This document shows positions 1-8,457 of a stretch of 64,000 nucleotides of DNA, in pieces. The DNA is from Candidatus Poseidoniaceae archaeon (GTDB lineage Archaea > Thermoplasmatota > Poseidoniia > Poseidoniales > Poseidoniaceae). The notes below the pieces were generated by a model. The model was not told the origin of the DNA and made no database searches. It saw only the letters and a program-made list of their open reading frames with translations. The position numbers were made by a program, and so were the translations under genes. Location of the stretch: assembly GCA_938084675.1 (NCBI GenBank), contig CALKGM010000006.1:1-64000 (forward strand), read 5' to 3'. Every line of letters begins with the position of its first letter. The first letter of the stretch is position 1.

Positions 1-174
1 ACCGCAACCGTAACTCACATCGAAGGCGCTGAGGTCCATGCAATGAATGACCGAGATTACTCCATGATGATTCTCCCTCTTCCAGATTCTGAAGAAGGAA
101 TGAATGTTGAATCAGGGAACAAAATCATGTGGCAAGAAGCCCTTGGCCGTTACATCATCATTCGTGACCATTGA
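1..174 (+). CDS. C-terminal fragment of an unrecognised protein
   Basis: The window opens inside a reading frame that runs in frame 1 from base 1 to a TGA ending at 174, giving the last 57 residues of a protein. The fragment is soluble-looking and mixed in charge. It contains the stretch YSMMILPLPDSEEG and ends LGRYIIIRDH. I do not recognise a family from this tail. The next gene starts about 85 bases downstream on the same strand, beyond an inverted repeat, so the two need not be cotranscribed. Partial because of the window edge. Confidence 0.6.
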   Translation, partial: TATVTHIEGAEVHAMNDRDYSMMILPLPDSEEGMNVESGNKIMWQEALGRYIIIRDH

Positions 175-206
175 TGGTAAACGCAAACCCCATCCTAAAA
201 GACTAA

Positions 207-227
207 ATTTCCGATTTCGTCGGAAAT
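207..227. repeat. Perfect 8-bp inverted repeat, operator- or hairpin-like
   Basis: ATTTCCGA (207-214) and TCGGAAAT (220-227) are perfect inverted copies separated by 5 bases. The repeat lies 33 bases before the likely ATG at 260, just after an A/T-rich ACTAAAT stretch that could be a TATA box. It could be an operator for the transporter gene or an RNA hairpin at the end of the previous transcript. The symmetry is directly visible; the role is inference. Confidence 0.4.
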
Positions 228-259
228 GAGTTCATATGCTATGTCGTTGCTCCGGTGTT

Positions 260-2056
260 ATGGAGAACGAAATTGCACCATCGAATACTGACCAACGCGT
301 CCGAGGCTATTGCGCCTATGACTGGGGGAAAAGTGCCTTTGAGACCTCAGTCACAACAGCCATCTTCCCTGCTTGGTTCGCCTATCTGTTTATGGAAGCG
401 AACGGAATCTCGATGAAGATCCTCGGTTCCGAATGGACTGCTGACGCCATGTTTTCAGCTGCAGTCATGTTCGGTGCTCTTTTCGTAGCAATTTGTGCAC
501 CTTCGCTTGGTGTTATCGCGGACCGACGAATGATCAAAATGTGGTGGTTACGAGTTCTAACCATCCTGGGTTCAGTTTCTTGTATCCTTCTTGCTTTATC
601 TCCTTACCTTGGAGTCTCTATAGGTTGGATATGGGCCATGATTATGTTCATGGCTGCCAACGTCGGTTTGAACGGAGCCGGTGTATTTTACAATGCTTTG
701 CTGCCTCACATGGGCGATGAGTCTGAAATGGATTCAATCTCGAACAAAGCATTTGCGGCAGGTTATCTCGGAGGAGGAATTCTCCTTCTCGTTCACTTGC
801 TCATGGTCACCTTCATCACCAACGAAAGCGGTTCAGTTCAAAGTTGGGTTATTCCTTTCGCTATGGCGAGTTCTGGTATCTGGTGGCTCGGGTTCGCACA
901 AATGACCTTCAAGATGGTTCCAGAACCGCATATTGCGAATGAAATGGAACCAATGGGTCTCATCGCATCAACAATGATGGCTCTAGGAGAAGTCAAGAAG
1001 ACGCTCATGGGTATCAAGGAATTTAGAACTCTTTTCATCTACATGATTGCTTATTTTTGCTTTATTGACGGAATCAACTCAGTAACTGCTCTTTCTGGTG
1101 TATTCGGAATTGTTGTCCTTGGACTTACGGTTTCGGGCCTTATTGCTACCATCCTTATTATTCAGTTCGTTGCAGCACCTGCAGCGATTGGATTTACCAA
1201 ATTAGCAGAAAGATGGGGCACGAAAGCTGCCCTTCAATTCTCATTAGTATGCTGGTGTTTCGTTATCGTTGGAGCGCTTTCATTCGCCCCTCTTGAACTC
1301 GAAAACCACGATGAGTATGATATCCAATATACCTGGGATGCTGAGAACAGTACCTACATTGCAACTGCTCGAGAAGGCGTGAACAATATCGCAGCTCTCC
1401 CCGACGACAATGAACAACAGTGGGCACTTGATTACGAAGATATCCTTCCTGTGACTCAAAACGAGGACTATGACCGGGGATATGCGGTAAAGTGGGCATA
1501 TGAGGATGATGGAACTGCTACAGCAGTTGCAGTGAACCTCAATGCTACATCTCTTGCTGCTCTTGAAGCAACGATGGCTGAATCACGGTTCTCCTACAGT
1601 GTTGAAAATGGCTCCCTTGGTAATGTGACCAGCGTAGGTGTTGACCATCCGACAAGTCTTGGAGACGGTAAATTGGACTTTATCCCTAAGACTGCTCGTT
1701 CTCTTGTTTGGGAACCACTTGGCCTTTCGGTCTTCTTCCAGTTCCTTCTCTTGGGTGTCTTTGGCGGTGCTCTTTTGGGCGGCTCACAAGGACTTGCCCG
1801 TTCTATGTTCGGACAAATGGTTCCAGAAACACGTTCTGCTGAATTCTTTGGTTTCTTCGGCTTCTTCGGCAAGGTCGCAGCCCTTTTGGGACCACTTATC
1901 TATTCGTTGATGACCGTTTGGTTTGATTCCCGTGTTGGTATCTTCGCAATCTCGTTATTGATCGTCGCTGGTGCAATCATCCTCCGCATGGTCGATGTCG
2001 AAGACGGTATCGCCGTCGCTAAGGCAGAAGATGCTCGCAACCGTGCATCAGCTTGA
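260..2056 (+). CDS. UMF1/Atg22-like MFS transporter with a large soluble insert
   Basis: Membrane transporter of about 598 residues. The N-terminus reads YCAYDWGKSAFETSVTTAIF, the signature of the UMF1/Atg22-like branch of the major facilitator superfamily (vacuole or cell-surface efflux, often of amino acids; substrate here unknown). About twelve hydrophobic segments are visible, with GLARSMFGQMVPETRSAEFF in the second half, typical of the family. Between the first eight or so helices and the last four sits a polar insert (about residues 345-480), rich in Asp, Glu, Asn and Thr, which is not usual for the family and is probably exposed on the outer face. An upstream ATG at 236 would add eight residues (MLCRCSGV); I prefer 260 because the family motif follows closely. 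A preceding inverted repeat may regulate it. Confidence 0.85.
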   Translation: MENEIAPSNTDQRVRGYCAYDWGKSAFETSVTTAIFPAWFAYLFMEANGISMKILGSEWTADAMFSAAVMFGALFVAICAPSLGVIADRRMIKMWWLRVLTILGSVSCILLALSPYLGVSIGWIWAMIMFMAANVGLNGAGVFYNALLPHMGDESEMDSISNKAFAAGYLGGGILLLVHLLMVTFITNESGSVQSWVIPFAMASSGIWWLGFAQMTFKMVPEPHIANEMEPMGLIASTMMALGEVKKTLMGIKEFRTLFIYMIAYFCFIDGINSVTALSGVFGIVVLGLTVSGLIATILIIQFVAAPAAIGFTKLAERWGTKAALQFSLVCWCFVIVGALSFAPLELENHDEYDIQYTWDAENSTYIATAREGVNNIAALPDDNEQQWALDYEDILPVTQNEDYDRGYAVKWAYEDDGTATAVAVNLNATSLAALEATMAESRFSYSVENGSLGNVTSVGVDHPTSLGDGKLDFIPKTARSLVWEPLGLSVFFQFLLLGVFGGALLGGSQGLARSMFGQMVPETRSAEFFGFFGFFGKVAALLGPLIYSLMTVWFDSRVGIFAISLLIVAGAIILRMVDVEDGIAVAKAEDARNRASA

Positions 2057-2156
2057 GCATCAAAATGGGCTTCTGTCCAGAACTTGGTAGCGTAAGCGTC
2101 ATGAAGTGGGTTCACACCCTTCACACCAAGCGCTGAAGCGTTGGACGGTGAATGTC

Positions 2157-4550
2157 ATGGAAGAAAAGAAACCATCCTCCGCCAAAACAGTGACAAAATC
2201 AGCGTACAGGCAGCCTGTGACCTCAGAAGGTCTCAAGGCGATAGAGGCGGGAACGTTAACATGGCTTGACGATGAGATGTACAACAATCTCAACACCGGT
2301 GTCTTGGAACAATACCTTGAGGAAAAGAACCTTCAAGAGTCCTTTGAAGTGTCACATTGGAGTACGCCAAAGGTTCTCATTGGTATTGGAATTGGTGCAA
2401 TTTTCTCTGGTGTTACGGCCTATATCGGGCTTAAACTCGGTCTTGCCATCTCTGCGGCATGGTATATTGCTTACCTTCTTGGAATGGCCCTCAAATGGTC
2501 TCCTTCTGAAGTCAACATTGCGACCTCGGCTACCACTGGTGCAACCCACGCATCAACTGGGTTCATCTTCACGTTCCCTGCGATTTTCCTGTTGGCCAGT
2601 CAACCGGATTATGCATTAGCATCGGGTCCATTGGTGACGTTAGGTGAAGGAGACACGTTCCGACTTGCCTTTGTTGGAATTGTAGCATCGATGTTTGCAG
2701 GGTTCCTTGGCGTGATGTATTTCATTATTTTTAGAAGGGTCTGGCTGGTTGAAGATCCACTCCCACTTCCAGGTTTTGAAGCAACCCTCAAGATGCTAGA
2801 TATCTCATCAGACGTGAGCACGGGCGCTGTAGAGCATGCGCGTGATTCGTTGAAAACAATTGGAATTTGGACTGTAGTGACAATGGTTGGACTGTTCTTG
2901 ATTGAGTATCCATTGATTTGGATGAATGATCGAAAAATCGCTCTGATGGATTTCATTGCAGAAAGCATTCATTACGGTGACATTGGCCTAGCAAGTTTTT
3001 ACTCACGTGGTAAAATTCACCAACCCTCAGGTACTGATGACGGGATCTCGTTGGGTCAAACCCACTGGTCTGCGGAAACTGCTTGGAATCCATTTGCCTA
3101 CACCTACATCGGTGTAGCCCTAACTCCGTCGATGTTTGCTATTGGATGGTTTATGAAAACCCGAGTTGCGTTCCTCGTCAACCTTGGTACAATTGTTGGA
3201 TGGTTTTTCCTCGTCCCACTTGCAGTCTTCTTGAACGTGCCCATTTACGACGCCGCACAACAAGCTAATATCCCAATTCAGTCCTATGCCGACGGTGGTT
3301 CTGAAGCGCTTCAGATGATCGCTTTTGGGAAAACCGTACGAACCATTGCTATCGGCTCAATCGTCGGTGGTGGAATGTTTGGTTTGGCTAAGATGTGGCG
3401 TACATTTGCTAACATCTTCACTGATATTGGTGCTGCATTTACTGGCGAAGGCAGTCAAGAATACATGGAAGGAAAAGGTTGGTATGAGTGGCCTTTGAAA
3501 CACATTCCAATTTTCATGGGTGTCACGTTCTTTGCTATGATTTTGATTTTCACCGTTGGTGGATTTTCTCCACTCGCCTCGCTCGTCTTTGCTCTCGTTC
3601 TCATACTCACCACCTTCATGCTCGGTGCAATTGCAGTCCGTGTTATGGGGGAAACAGGAATTGAACCTGTTTCAGGTACTTCGTTTATCGTCCTCCTCAT
3701 GCTTCTTGGTGTGTTTTTGAACGCACAGGAACTGTTGGACCTCAACACTCAAGACGCTGTTTTGTTGGGACTTGTCGGAACAACGGTATTTGGCTCTGCA
3801 ATCTCAATGTCAGGTACTGTGATTGGAGATTACAAGAACAGTCTCTACATCGGAAACCGTCCGTATCACATCTCGAAAGGGAATATTATGGGCGTTGTTC
3901 CAGGAGCAATCATTGGAGCAGGTGTTGCGATTTTCCTTTCCATTCAACTTGCAGAAGGTCGAATCCAACTCATTGCGCCTCAAGCCAATGCATTTGCAAC
4001 ATTCTCCGTCATCTTCGCAGAAGGCCAAGGAGACTTGGTTCTCCTTGGACTTGGATTCCTTCTCGGAATGTTTGTGGAATGGGCTACAGGAATGGGTACC
4101 TCCTTTGGATTGGGAATGTATCTCGACGTTCCGCACACGCTTCCAATGCTCATTGGTGGTGTTGCTCGTGACAACTGGGAAGACAAGAAATTGGCTCCAA
4201 GAATTGATGCACTCAAAGAAAGCGAAGGAACGACTGCGGCAGAAAAGCAACGGGCACTGATTCTCCTCAGTACATTCATGGTAGCGGCCGGTTTGCTTAC
4301 TGGCGAAGCCTTCTTTGGAACAGAGTCGAGTATCCTATCCTTCATTGATTCCATATGGTACGATGAAGCCGGTGATCCGAGGACGATTATGGGCATCAAT
4401 GATTTCCCAGATTCAGGTGCTTGGTATGCCATCAGAATGTTTGGTCTGATTACCATTAACGTCGTAGTTGGTGCTGGTATTTACTACCTGTTCAAGAGGG
4501 CTGGCGTTATTGGTGGCGACAGCAAGGACGCAGTCTTGCAAGATTCATGA
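2157..4550 (+). CDS. OPT-family oligopeptide/metal-chelate transporter
   Basis: A protein of about 797 residues with some 15 hydrophobic segments, matching the oligopeptide transporter (OPT) family. Visible family features are the early TAYIGLKLGLAISAAWYIAY and ATSATTGATHASTGFIFTFPA segments, GLPGF-like LPLPGFEATLKML, and GETGIEPVSGTSFIV later on. OPT proteins import small peptides or metal chelates by proton symport; the substrate cannot be told from sequence. The start at ATG 2157 (MEEKKPSSAKT) gives a short cytoplasmic lead-in before the first helix; an upstream ATG at 2106 is in frame but would read through a short gene-free gap. It is followed 10 bases later by an EamA transporter, so the two are likely cotranscribed. 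In a marine heterotroph this suits peptide scavenging (inference). Confidence 0.88.
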   Translation: MEEKKPSSAKTVTKSAYRQPVTSEGLKAIEAGTLTWLDDEMYNNLNTGVLEQYLEEKNLQESFEVSHWSTPKVLIGIGIGAIFSGVTAYIGLKLGLAISAAWYIAYLLGMALKWSPSEVNIATSATTGATHASTGFIFTFPAIFLLASQPDYALASGPLVTLGEGDTFRLAFVGIVASMFAGFLGVMYFIIFRRVWLVEDPLPLPGFEATLKMLDISSDVSTGAVEHARDSLKTIGIWTVVTMVGLFLIEYPLIWMNDRKIALMDFIAESIHYGDIGLASFYSRGKIHQPSGTDDGISLGQTHWSAETAWNPFAYTYIGVALTPSMFAIGWFMKTRVAFLVNLGTIVGWFFLVPLAVFLNVPIYDAAQQANIPIQSYADGGSEALQMIAFGKTVRTIAIGSIVGGGMFGLAKMWRTFANIFTDIGAAFTGEGSQEYMEGKGWYEWPLKHIPIFMGVTFFAMILIFTVGGFSPLASLVFALVLILTTFMLGAIAVRVMGETGIEPVSGTSFIVLLMLLGVFLNAQELLDLNTQDAVLLGLVGTTVFGSAISMSGTVIGDYKNSLYIGNRPYHISKGNIMGVVPGAIIGAGVAIFLSIQLAEGRIQLIAPQANAFATFSVIFAEGQGDLVLLGLGFLLGMFVEWATGMGTSFGLGMYLDVPHTLPMLIGGVARDNWEDKKLAPRIDALKESEGTTAAEKQRALILLSTFMVAAGLLTGEAFFGTESSILSFIDSIWYDEAGDPRTIMGINDFPDSGAWYAIRMFGLITINVVVGAGIYYLFKRAGVIGGDSKDAVLQDS

Positions 4551-4560
4551 GCGTGACATC

Positions 4561-5556
4561 ATGGCACATGAGGGTCCAGTGCCGACCTGGGTTTGGGGTC
4601 TTCTCGTTGCCGCAGTATGTGGTGTCTCAAGTGCAGGGGCCCTTTTCCAACATGTCCAGGAGATACCTCCTCTGCTCCGAGCATCATGGCGACTTCAATT
4701 GACAGCAATTGTCCTTGCACCACTTGCATTGATTCAATGGAGGGGGACATCAGATGAGGTCAAATCACAATTTTGGACGAAACGAAGTTGGATGCTACTC
4801 GTGGGGAGTGGTCTTGCACTTGCTGCGCATTTTGGGGCTTGGGTAGCAAGTTTGGACGAGACTTCCTTGACCCATTCGTTGCTTTTCGTGACCGCCCACC
4901 CGTTGGTGATCGTGGTGGGTATGATCGCACTGTCTAGGTTCCTTCCAAGTGTGAGGTATCCCCATCATACAGAGATGTATGGGGCCTTCATTTGCTTTGT
5001 TGGGGCTGGAATCACCCTCCTTGATAACGGAGCATCTCAAGGAGACCAAACGGTTACAGTATTCGGGGACAGTCTTGCATTCCTCGGAGCAGTATTCGTG
5101 GTAGGTTACATTGTCGTCGGTAGGATTTTGCGAACATGGATGCCAATTTTTCTTTATGCCTTCCCTGTGACCCTCATCGGTGCAATTGTACTTTTGCCGT
5201 TTTCTTACATTTTTGAATCAGGTATCACTGAATTTGGAGCAGCAGGATGGGTGGCTTCCGAATATTTCATTTGGTTCTTCCTTCTTGCATTGATTGCAGG
5301 TCTTCTTGGTCACACAGGGTTGAACACATGTCTTCGCTACATTTCACCACTTGTTGTCTCTACCGCAGTGACCTTTGAACCCGTTTTAGGTTCCCTCATT
5401 GGATGGCTCTTCTTTGATACAGGAATCCCAGGAACTTGGACATGGATTGGAGGATTGATCCTCATGTCAGGCCTTATCTTGGTGGTTTACACCTCCGAGC
5501 GTGTTGCTCTTGAAAAAGCGAACAATCAAAGCACTGATGCTGCGGCTTTGGGTTAA
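4561..5556 (+). CDS. EamA/DMT-superfamily membrane transporter
   Basis: About 331 residues with ten hydrophobic segments arranged as two repeats of five, as in the EamA (RhaT/DUF6) group of drug/metabolite transporters. The second repeat contains LAGLLGHTGLNTCLRYISPL followed by the typical TAVTFEPVLGSLIGWLFF loop-helix, where EamA proteins carry a conserved Pro after a Glu. The start at ATG 4561 lies 10 bases after the OPT gene's stop; a longer frame opening at 4468 would overlap that gene heavily and is rejected. Substrate unknown; the family moves amino acids, nucleotide derivatives and sugars. It is 9 bases upstream of surE, which suggests a transporter-surE transcript. Confidence 0.85.
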   Translation: MAHEGPVPTWVWGLLVAAVCGVSSAGALFQHVQEIPPLLRASWRLQLTAIVLAPLALIQWRGTSDEVKSQFWTKRSWMLLVGSGLALAAHFGAWVASLDETSLTHSLLFVTAHPLVIVVGMIALSRFLPSVRYPHHTEMYGAFICFVGAGITLLDNGASQGDQTVTVFGDSLAFLGAVFVVGYIVVGRILRTWMPIFLYAFPVTLIGAIVLLPFSYIFESGITEFGAAGWVASEYFIWFFLLALIAGLLGHTGLNTCLRYISPLVVSTAVTFEPVLGSLIGWLFFDTGIPGTWTWIGGLILMSGLILVVYTSERVALEKANNQSTDAAALG

Positions 5557-5565
5557 GGTGGAACG

Positions 5566-6552
5566 ATGTCGAACGATAGAGGATGGTTGTTGCTTACTAA
5601 TGACGATGGCATTGAGGCCGAAGGTTTCCGACTTTTGGTACAAGCCCTGCATCGAGAGGGTCACAATATCGTAGTTCTCGCTCCGAGTGAGAATCACTCA
5701 GCAGCAGGAATGCGCATCAATCTCATGAAACCCATGGGGCTTCGTGAACGCTCGGACCTCGTTCAAGCATGGGACCTCAATCCAGAAGACGCTCCAGTCC
5801 ATTTGTTTGAACTCGATGGAACTCCTTGCGACACTGTCATCGTTGCTATGGATGGTGGATTGGAACATCTGGTCCCTTCTCTCAAACCGCAACTCGTTGT
5901 ATCTGGTGTAAATCTTGGTCCAAACCTATCCCAAGACTCCTATCACAGCGGAACGATGGGGGCTGCTCGGGAAGCTGGCCTCTATGGAATGCCCGCTATC
6001 GCATCATCATTCACATCATTTGACCCAGAGGGTATGGCTCGTTCTATTGAGGCGACCGTCATACTGGTCGAGCGTGCCATGGAAGTTCTTCCTCGAGTTG
6101 CAGCAAATGCAGGACGTCCTCACGATGCAATGGACACGAATTACTTCACTTCATGGCCCACTACTGGAAATGATGAACCTTGGGCTCAAGATCCCAACAA
6201 GGCTTTGCTTACAGCGTTTAAGAACGGCGACCTGATGCTCAACCTGAATGTTCCACCAACTTGGGATGGTACATGGGCATGCACCCGATTGGGTGTCCGG
6301 TGGTATCGTAATGCCGTACGTTTTGAGGGTGCAGGAAAAGACGAAGTCGCGACCTTCACCATTGGCGCAGCATCCGTTGACCACAGTGAAGTTCTGTACG
6401 GTGATTGTGATGCAGTGGAAGAAGACAAAGCCAGTCTTTCATGCCTTGCAGTTTGGCCCCAAAGCCATCCGTTCGCTATGGATGAGGACCTGCTTGCAAG
6501 TGTATTGATGAATTCAGCAGATGGTTGGCCACATTGGCTCAGTCCAAATTAA
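5566..6552 (+). CDS. surE: SurE-type 5'/3'-nucleotidase
   Basis: Acid phosphatase of the SurE family, hydrolysing nucleoside 5'- and 3'-monophosphates (EC 3.1.3.5). The N-terminus LLLTNDDGIEAEGFRLLVQA carries the metal-binding Asp-Asp pair, and SENHSAAGMRI and SGVNLGPNLSQDSYHSGTMG give the other two family signatures, including the Asn and Ser ligands. At 328 residues it is longer than the usual 250 or so; the extra length is after the metal site (residues about 185-260) and looks like a surface extension. ATG at 5566 follows the EamA gene by 9 bases. The last 14 bases overlap the convergent trmY gene. Confidence 0.93.
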   Translation: MSNDRGWLLLTNDDGIEAEGFRLLVQALHREGHNIVVLAPSENHSAAGMRINLMKPMGLRERSDLVQAWDLNPEDAPVHLFELDGTPCDTVIVAMDGGLEHLVPSLKPQLVVSGVNLGPNLSQDSYHSGTMGAAREAGLYGMPAIASSFTSFDPEGMARSIEATVILVERAMEVLPRVAANAGRPHDAMDTNYFTSWPTTGNDEPWAQDPNKALLTAFKNGDLMLNLNVPPTWDGTWACTRLGVRWYRNAVRFEGAGKDEVATFTIGAASVDHSEVLYGDCDAVEEDKASLSCLAVWPQSHPFAMDEDLLASVLMNSADGWPHWLSPN

Positions 6553-7162
6553 GGGCAACGCCTTCGTCAAGAAGGAAATGAACTACTCCAATAGCCATAT
6601 GCCCTTGAAGCCACAGTTCTCCAAGAGAACGCTTCATCACTCCATCAAGGACCTCTTCGTCAAGCGGCTGGTCGTCACTGAGAACAAAACCGATGTCAAC
6701 TTCAGTATGCTTGCTCTGTTCAGGCAAGGATGCTTCCGGACTCCAAAGACGAGGAGCGTCTGCATCAAGGGCAACAACCGGAAGTTCACCCCATTGACTC
6801 AGAGTTGTGTTCAGGTTTCCTCCGCTATGTTCAATTCCCCGTGTGATGGGCTGCCAGTGTCCAATCGGTGGGAGCGGGGTGGCAATGACTTTACCAATTT
6901 GACCGGCTATAGAACGTTCCTCAGCATGGACACCGACGAGTTCACTACCATCGAACCGGATTCGCCTTGGAGGTCCTGGGCCTCCACCGAGATGGAGAAT
7001 GATTTCAGTATCCTTTCGCAAGCCATGACTGGTCAGTAATGCAGCCATGAGCGCCCTGACGAGGACGTCCATCCGGCCAGCGCCTCCTGCTAGATCATTT
7101 AGCGGCAACTTGCCCTTGGACATTGCACGGTGCCCAATGATGGCGAACCTTCGCATGTTCAT
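6539..7162 (-). CDS. trmY: tRNA pseudouridine(54)-N1-methyltransferase TrmY
   Basis: SPOUT-class methyltransferase (DUF358/COG1901) that uses S-adenosylmethionine to make N1-methylpseudouridine at position 54 of the tRNA T-loop, an archaeal replacement for ribothymidine. The 207-residue length is normal. Family motifs are visible near the N-terminus (RRFAIIGHRA, DLAGGAGRMDVLVRALMAAL) and in the middle (PRRIRFDGSEL, HAEERSIAGQIGK). The start codon at 7162 overlaps the stop of the upstream coaBC-like gene in an ATGA arrangement, so the pair is translationally coupled. Its 3' end overlaps surE on the other strand by 14 bases. Confidence 0.9.
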   Translation of the reverse strand: MNMRRFAIIGHRAMSKGKLPLNDLAGGAGRMDVLVRALMAALLTSHGLRKDTEIILHLGGGPGPPRRIRFDGSELVGVHAEERSIAGQIGKVIATPLPPIGHWQPITRGIEHSGGNLNTTLSQWGELPVVALDADAPRLWSPEASLPEQSKHTEVDIGFVLSDDQPLDEEVLDGVMKRSLGELWLQGHMAIGVVHFLLDEGVALNLD

Positions 7163-8361
7163 GCCTCCGGGCCACGCTCAACGAGCGTCATAATGGCGTC
7201 ATGGAGGTCTGATGAGGTTTGTAAAACAAAATGGGCACCGAGTGAATCCACAAGATATCCCCGTGGCTTGTTTGCATCTTCGAGGTCTTCCAAACGGTTT
7301 GCAATAACCGCTGTCATCCCTGAAGTCTCAATTTGAGCGATCGCCCGGTAAATCAGGTCTTTCTGCTTTATGCCGGATTCGAGTTTGAAACCAATACGTA
7401 CAGTTCCCAAACAATCTTCCCTGAGTTCTTGAATGTGTTTTGGACTTTCAACGAGGTCAAGAGAAAGGCTACCTTGCTGACTCGCAATTTTCCCTTGGGC
7501 CGGTGAATCTACGATATAATCCAATACCGCAGCAGCATGTATCCACGCATCGATGCCGTCGTTTGAGAGTGCCTTGCATTCTTTGAGCATTTCATCCGGT
7601 GTCGGGGTGCGGATAATGAGTGGAAGCCAGTCTGGGGACTGAGATGTCGTCAATCCAGCCACGCAGGTAACATCATGCCCGTGGCGGAAGAGATGGTCAG
7701 CAAGGGCCCAACCCGTTGCCCCCGAACTCATATTCTGCACGTGTCGTATATCATCAATAGGAGAGGATGTAGCGCCAAGGGTGATGACTACAGAACGGCG
7801 GTTGACTTTTCTCCGGTTCATGACATGGCCCAGATTTGCACATATTGAACGATAGGAAGGTGTTTTTTGCTTTCCTTCTTCATTTGGACCCCATTCCACA
7901 AAGACTCCTTTATTTCGAAGTTCAACAACGATATCCTCAGTTACTGGGTCTTTTGCAAGGTCTTCGTGCATACTTGGAATCATCATAATTGGGGTCCCCC
8001 GACTTCTTGCAACTGAAAGGGCCATCATTAACGGCCCGTGCTGCAATCCATGAAGGTGACTTGCCATCACATCTCGGGTGGCTGGTGCTACCAATACTGC
8101 GTCGACTTCGTCCAGTGCAGAGAGGTCACCGTCCCAGTCGGTAATGACATCTGCTTGGGACGCCCAACGGACTGCGAGTGGTGTGATGATTCTCTGTGCC
8201 GATGGTGTCATGATGACCGTAAGTTCTGCTCCATGGCGCCTTAATTCCCTTGCAAGTTTGACGGTTTCAACGGCTGCAATACCTCCGGTGACACCGAGAA
8301 CAATACGTGACCCCTGAAGGGAAGTTCCCGACATAATGACATCGGTATCACGGGTGGCCAT
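7159..8361 (-). CDS. coaBC: CoaBC-like phosphopantothenoylcysteine synthetase/decarboxylase, decarboxylase half degenerate
   Basis: A 400-residue protein with the two-domain layout of CoaBC: a flavoprotein (CoaC) domain (about 15-185) and a ligase (CoaB) domain (about 190-395). The CoaB half looks intact: VITLGATSSPIDDIRHVQNM, SSGATGWALADHL, AAAVLDY, the KI motif, IGFKLE and VIANR. The CoaC half keeps the FMN-binding GVTGGIAAVETVKLARELRR and VLVAPAT, but the usual catalytic His of the 'HI' motif before APAT is replaced (DLSALDEVDAVLVAPAT), PAMN has become PSMH, and the Cys-containing flap is not recognisable. So ligase activity (CTP-dependent addition of Cys to phosphopantothenate) is well supported and decarboxylation is doubtful. 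It drives trmY by an ATGA overlap. A second ATG 27 bases in is possible. Confidence 0.82.
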   Translation of the reverse strand: MATRDTDVIMSGTSLQGSRIVLGVTGGIAAVETVKLARELRRHGAELTVIMTPSAQRIITPLAVRWASQADVITDWDGDLSALDEVDAVLVAPATRDVMASHLHGLQHGPLMMALSVARSRGTPIMMIPSMHEDLAKDPVTEDIVVELRNKGVFVEWGPNEEGKQKTPSYRSICANLGHVMNRRKVNRRSVVITLGATSSPIDDIRHVQNMSSGATGWALADHLFRHGHDVTCVAGLTTSQSPDWLPLIIRTPTPDEMLKECKALSNDGIDAWIHAAAVLDYIVDSPAQGKIASQQGSLSLDLVESPKHIQELREDCLGTVRIGFKLESGIKQKDLIYRAIAQIETSGMTAVIANRLEDLEDANKPRGYLVDSLGAHFVLQTSSDLHDAIMTLVERGPEA

Positions 8362-8457
8362 AGCCCTCCCACTGAGCGGTGCATCATGACTTCTTCGCTC
8401 CTAACCATCTTCGTGATGGGCCACATGTTTCAAGAAGGTCCCACGTTAGGGGAACAC

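Noticed and set aside
2101-2160. Imperfect repeats and a short frame in the gap before the OPT gene
   Set aside because: The arms (CCAAGCGC/AGCGTTGG) are mismatched and the frame has only eleven codons; nothing supports a function.
6521-7039. A 172-residue open frame on the plus strand across the trmY gene
   Set aside because: It is antisense to trmY, whose product has clear family motifs; the frame's protein is low in structure and resembles nothing I know.
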